Assembly (NCBI GenBank): GCA_002395925.1
Contig: DGVM01000047.1
Location: 12,628 to 31,412 of the forward strand
Direction: 5' to 3'
DNA from: Bacteroidales bacterium UBA4284
GTDB taxonomy: Bacteria > Bacteroidota > Bacteroidia > Bacteroidales > UBA932
DNA: 18,785 nucleotides
Shown here: one piece after another, positions 17,217 through 18,785 of the stretch
How positions within the stretch are numbered: the stretch's first letter is position 1
Layout of the letters: the number at the start of each line of letters is the position of its first letter
The notes under the pieces: generated by a model
The model's database searches: none
What the model saw: only the letters and a program-made list of their open reading frames with translations
What the model was told of the DNA's origin: nothing
Position numbers and translations under genes: made by a program

Positions 17217-17228
17217 GGTTAATTAACC
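17217..17228. promoter_or_regulatory. Palindrome in hup leader
   Basis: GGTTAATTAACC is a perfect 12-nt palindrome just downstream of the expected hup start point. It has no loop and is AT-rich, so a DNA-binding site is more plausible than an RNA hairpin. Autorepression is one possibility but no binder is identified. Confidence 0.4.
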
Positions 17229-17249
17229 AACTAACATATACTTAAAGAT

Positions 17250-17525
17250 ATGACAAAAGCAGAAATCGTCAGTGAAGTTGCAAAGGCAACCGGCATTGAA
17301 AAGGTAACAGTCCAGACTGTTTTCGAGGCTTCCATGGAAGCTATCAAGGGATCCGTAGTAAAGAAAGAGCCCGTGTATCTTCGTGGTTTTGGCAGCTTTA
17401 TCATCAAGCATCGCGCAACAAAGGCCGCCAGGAACATCACCAAGAAGACCACCATTACCATTCCTGAGCACGACATCCCTGCCTTCAAGCCGTCCAAGGC
17501 CTTCGTTGCCGAGCTTCAGAAATAA
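17250..17525 (+). CDS. hup: HU-family DNA-binding protein
   Basis: The protein is 91 residues, the normal HU length; HU is a dimeric nucleoid protein that bends DNA. It begins MTKAEIVSEVAKATGIEKVT and has the family signature RGFGSF at 45-50. The beta-arm reads AARNITKKTTITIPEHDIPA (59-78): where classical HU/IHF has RNP with the DNA-intercalating proline, this one has Arg61-Asn62-Ile63. Such arms are, as I recall, common in a Bacteroidota HU clade. The ATG at 17250 follows an AT-rich leader without Shine-Dalgarno. The 29-residue gene starts 17 nt after the stop and probably shares the transcript, with the terminator at 17644-17678 closing the unit. Confidence 0.94.
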   Translation: MTKAEIVSEVAKATGIEKVTVQTVFEASMEAIKGSVVKKEPVYLRGFGSFIIKHRATKAARNITKKTTITIPEHDIPAFKPSKAFVAELQK

Positions 17526-17542
17526 TTTAACATTTTTCTTAT

Positions 17543-17632
17543 ATGCCCAACGGAAAGAAGCATAAGAGGCATAAGATGGCGACGCACAAACGCAAGAAGC
17601 GTCTCCGCCTCAACAGACACAAAAAGAAATAA
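17543..17632 (+). CDS. 29-residue highly basic protein, probable small ribosomal protein (bS22/AURKAIP1-COX24-like)
   Basis: The ATG at 17543 opens a 29-codon frame. It begins MPNGKKHKRHKMATHKRKKR and its last nine residues are LRLNRHKKK, ending in TAA at 17630-17632. More than half of the residues are Lys, Arg or His. The pattern KK-K-RHK-x-x-x-HKRKKR resembles the AURKAIP1/COX24 (DUF1713) domain of mitochondrial mS38 and the actinobacterial 30S protein bS22. From memory, near-identical short proteins are widespread in Bacteroidota, often as hypothetical. It lies 17 nt after hup and just before a strong terminator, in front of RNase G. Coding status is inferred from composition, position and family resemblance. 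It is short enough to be missed by gene finders. Other small ribosomal proteins, such as bL38-type, are an alternative. Confidence 0.75.
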   Translation: MPNGKKHKRHKMATHKRKKRLRLNRHKKK

Positions 17633-17643
17633 AAAGTCGCTTT

Positions 17644-17678
17644 AGGCCCGGCGGGGGATCCGGCGGGCCTTTTGTTTT
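17644..17678 (+). terminator. Intrinsic terminator or attenuator between the small basic gene and RNase G
   Basis: AGGCCCG (17644-17650) pairs with CGGGCCT (17664-17670), with a GC-rich interior holding a GGATCC palindrome. TTTTGTTTT follows at 17670-17678. It ends 16 nt before the RNase G start at 17695, so no separate promoter fits between them. Expression of that gene must come from readthrough or from a promoter overlapping this hairpin. Confidence 0.85.
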
Positions 17679-17694
17679 ACCCTAACCGTCCCAA

Positions 17695-18785
17695 ATGGAG
17701 TCCGAAAACCAAGTCAAAGACCTTGTGGTCGACGTTGGCTCGTCCGAGGTGCGGCTGGCTCTCATGGAGAACCACCGCCTCATCGAGTACAGCAGAGAAT
17801 CGAGTCAGGGTCGCAGTTTTTCGGTGGGGGATGTATATCTTGGAAAAGTCAAGAAAATACTTCCCGCGCTGAATGCTGCTTTTGTGGACATCGGCGACAG
17901 CAAGGAAGCGTTTATCCATTATCTGGACCTGGGCCTGCATTTCGACGCATTCGACACTTTCGTGCGCGACAGCAATCCCAACCGCAATCTGCAGGAGTTT
18001 TTCTCTGGTATCAAAATAGGCACCCCGCTTGCCAAAGAGGGGCGCATCGAGGATTACCTCAAACCCGGGCAGATGATAATAGGCCAGATAGTTAAAGAAC
18101 CGATATCCACAAAGGGATCCAGACTGACAGCCGAGATTTCATTGGCAGGACGCAACATCGTGCTGCTCCCCTTCGCACAGAAGGTGAGCGTCTCCCAAAA
18201 GATTTCCTCGAAAGAGGAAAAACGCAGGCTCGAAACCCTCGTAGGCAACATCCTTCCCCGTAACTACGGTGCCATCATACGCACTGCGGCCGAGGGCAGT
18301 TCCGCTGCCGTGCTGGTAGCCGAACTCAAATCCCTCATAGAGAAGTGGGAGAGTTCCTGGAAGAAGATTTCGAGAAACAAAAGCATAGGACTGCTGTTTA
18401 CGGAGTATTCCAAAACCACCACCGTCCTCCGCGACCTCCTCAACGACAGTTTCTCCAACGTTTACGTAAACGACGAGAAAATCTATGAGGAAACTCGCCG
18501 ATACATCTCCCTCATCTCACCGGAGCAGGAAAAAATAGTCAAGCTCTACGAGGGGAAGGAACCGATTTTCGACCACTTCGAGGTCACAAGGCAGATAAAG
18601 AGTTCCTTCGGAAAGATAGTCCCTATGAAGGGTGGGGCGTACCTTGTAATCGAGACAACCGAGGCCCTCGGTGTCATCGACGTCAACAGCGGCATCCGTG
18701 CAAAGACCAACGACCAGGAAGAGAATACTTTCGAGGTGAACCGTCTGGCCGCCGAAGAAATAGCCCGCCAGCTGAGGCTGCGCGA
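17695..18785 (+). CDS. rng: Ribonuclease E/G family protein, N-terminal part (runs off right edge)
   Basis: The frame is open from the ATG at 17695 to the window end, 363 complete codons. It begins MESENQVKDLVVDVGSSEVR and has an S1 domain from about 37 (GDVYLGKVKKILPALNAAFV, DIGDSKEAFIHYLDL). The RNase E/G catalytic domain includes GIGLLFTEYS-like segment SIGLLFTEYSKTTTVLRDLL and VIDVNSG, where Asp329 aligns with the first catalytic Asp (Asp303 of E. coli RNase E), followed by NRLAAEEIARQLRLR. The second catalytic Asp and the Zn-link lie beyond the edge. RNase G/E cuts single-stranded RNA, maturing 16S rRNA and initiating mRNA decay. An insertion of about 40 residues (DTFVRDSNPNRNLQEFFSGI region) interrupts the S1 domain, as I recall for Bacteroidota members. 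RNase G is more likely than E on phylum grounds. Confidence 0.93.
   Translation, partial: MESENQVKDLVVDVGSSEVRLALMENHRLIEYSRESSQGRSFSVGDVYLGKVKKILPALNAAFVDIGDSKEAFIHYLDLGLHFDAFDTFVRDSNPNRNLQEFFSGIKIGTPLAKEGRIEDYLKPGQMIIGQIVKEPISTKGSRLTAEISLAGRNIVLLPFAQKVSVSQKISSKEEKRRLETLVGNILPRNYGAIIRTAAEGSSAAVLVAELKSLIEKWESSWKKISRNKSIGLLFTEYSKTTTVLRDLLNDSFSNVYVNDEKIYEETRRYISLISPEQEKIVKLYEGKEPIFDHFEVTRQIKSSFGKIVPMKGGAYLVIETTEALGVIDVNSGIRAKTNDQEENTFEVNRLAAEEIARQLRLR

Overview
The window looks like chromosomal DNA of a Bacteroidales bacterium (Bacteroidota). The evidence is an archaeal/eukaryal-type ProRS close to Bacteroides ProRS, a PorV/FadL-type outer membrane protein, an outer membrane beta-barrel receptor with a carboxypeptidase-regulatory-like N-terminus, a PASTA protein next to a RluD-type synthase, and a Bacteroidota-type HU. 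Several promoters fit the Bacteroidota consensus TTTG-N19-TAnnTTTG, and nearly all starts lack a Shine-Dalgarno sequence. Base composition looks moderately GC-rich (judged by eye, not computed). I cannot assign a genus.

Layout. A truncated proS runs leftward off the left edge (1-403). Divergent from it is a rightward envelope cluster: a Tyr/Trp/Pro- and Ser/Gly-rich lipoprotein (516-1424), a FadL/OmpP1-like barrel (1454-3139) and lpxD (3153-4145). A 36-nt palindrome separates lpxD from an ATPase_2/STAND-like NTPase with a degenerate Walker A (4224-5381). A very long inverted repeat (5371-5521) closes that gene. Next comes the rplU-rpmA ribosomal operon behind a textbook Bacteroidota promoter, with a terminator after rpmA. 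Then follow serS overlapping ruvC, a large TonB-dependent-receptor-like protein (8191-11136), lnt, a three-PASTA membrane protein and an rluD-type pseudouridine synthase overlapping it.

The lon gene converges from the right (14704-17076, minus). Its apparent terminator lies inside the 3' end of the rluD-type gene. Divergent from lon are hup, a 29-residue basic protein that resembles the AURKAIP1/COX24-domain ribosomal proteins, a strong terminator, and the start of an RNase E/G gene that runs off the right edge.

Functionally the window mixes translation genes (proS, rplU, rpmA, serS, rluD-type, small basic protein), envelope and lipid A/lipoprotein biogenesis (lpxD, lnt, barrels, lipoprotein), DNA maintenance (ruvC, hup) and protein/RNA turnover (lon, RNase G). 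I see no prophage, CRISPR array, insertion sequence or tRNA. The least-explained items are the altered-P-loop NTPase and its flanking inverted repeats, the 29-residue protein, the strong Shine-Dalgarno on the lipoprotein, and several perfect palindromes placed at promoters.
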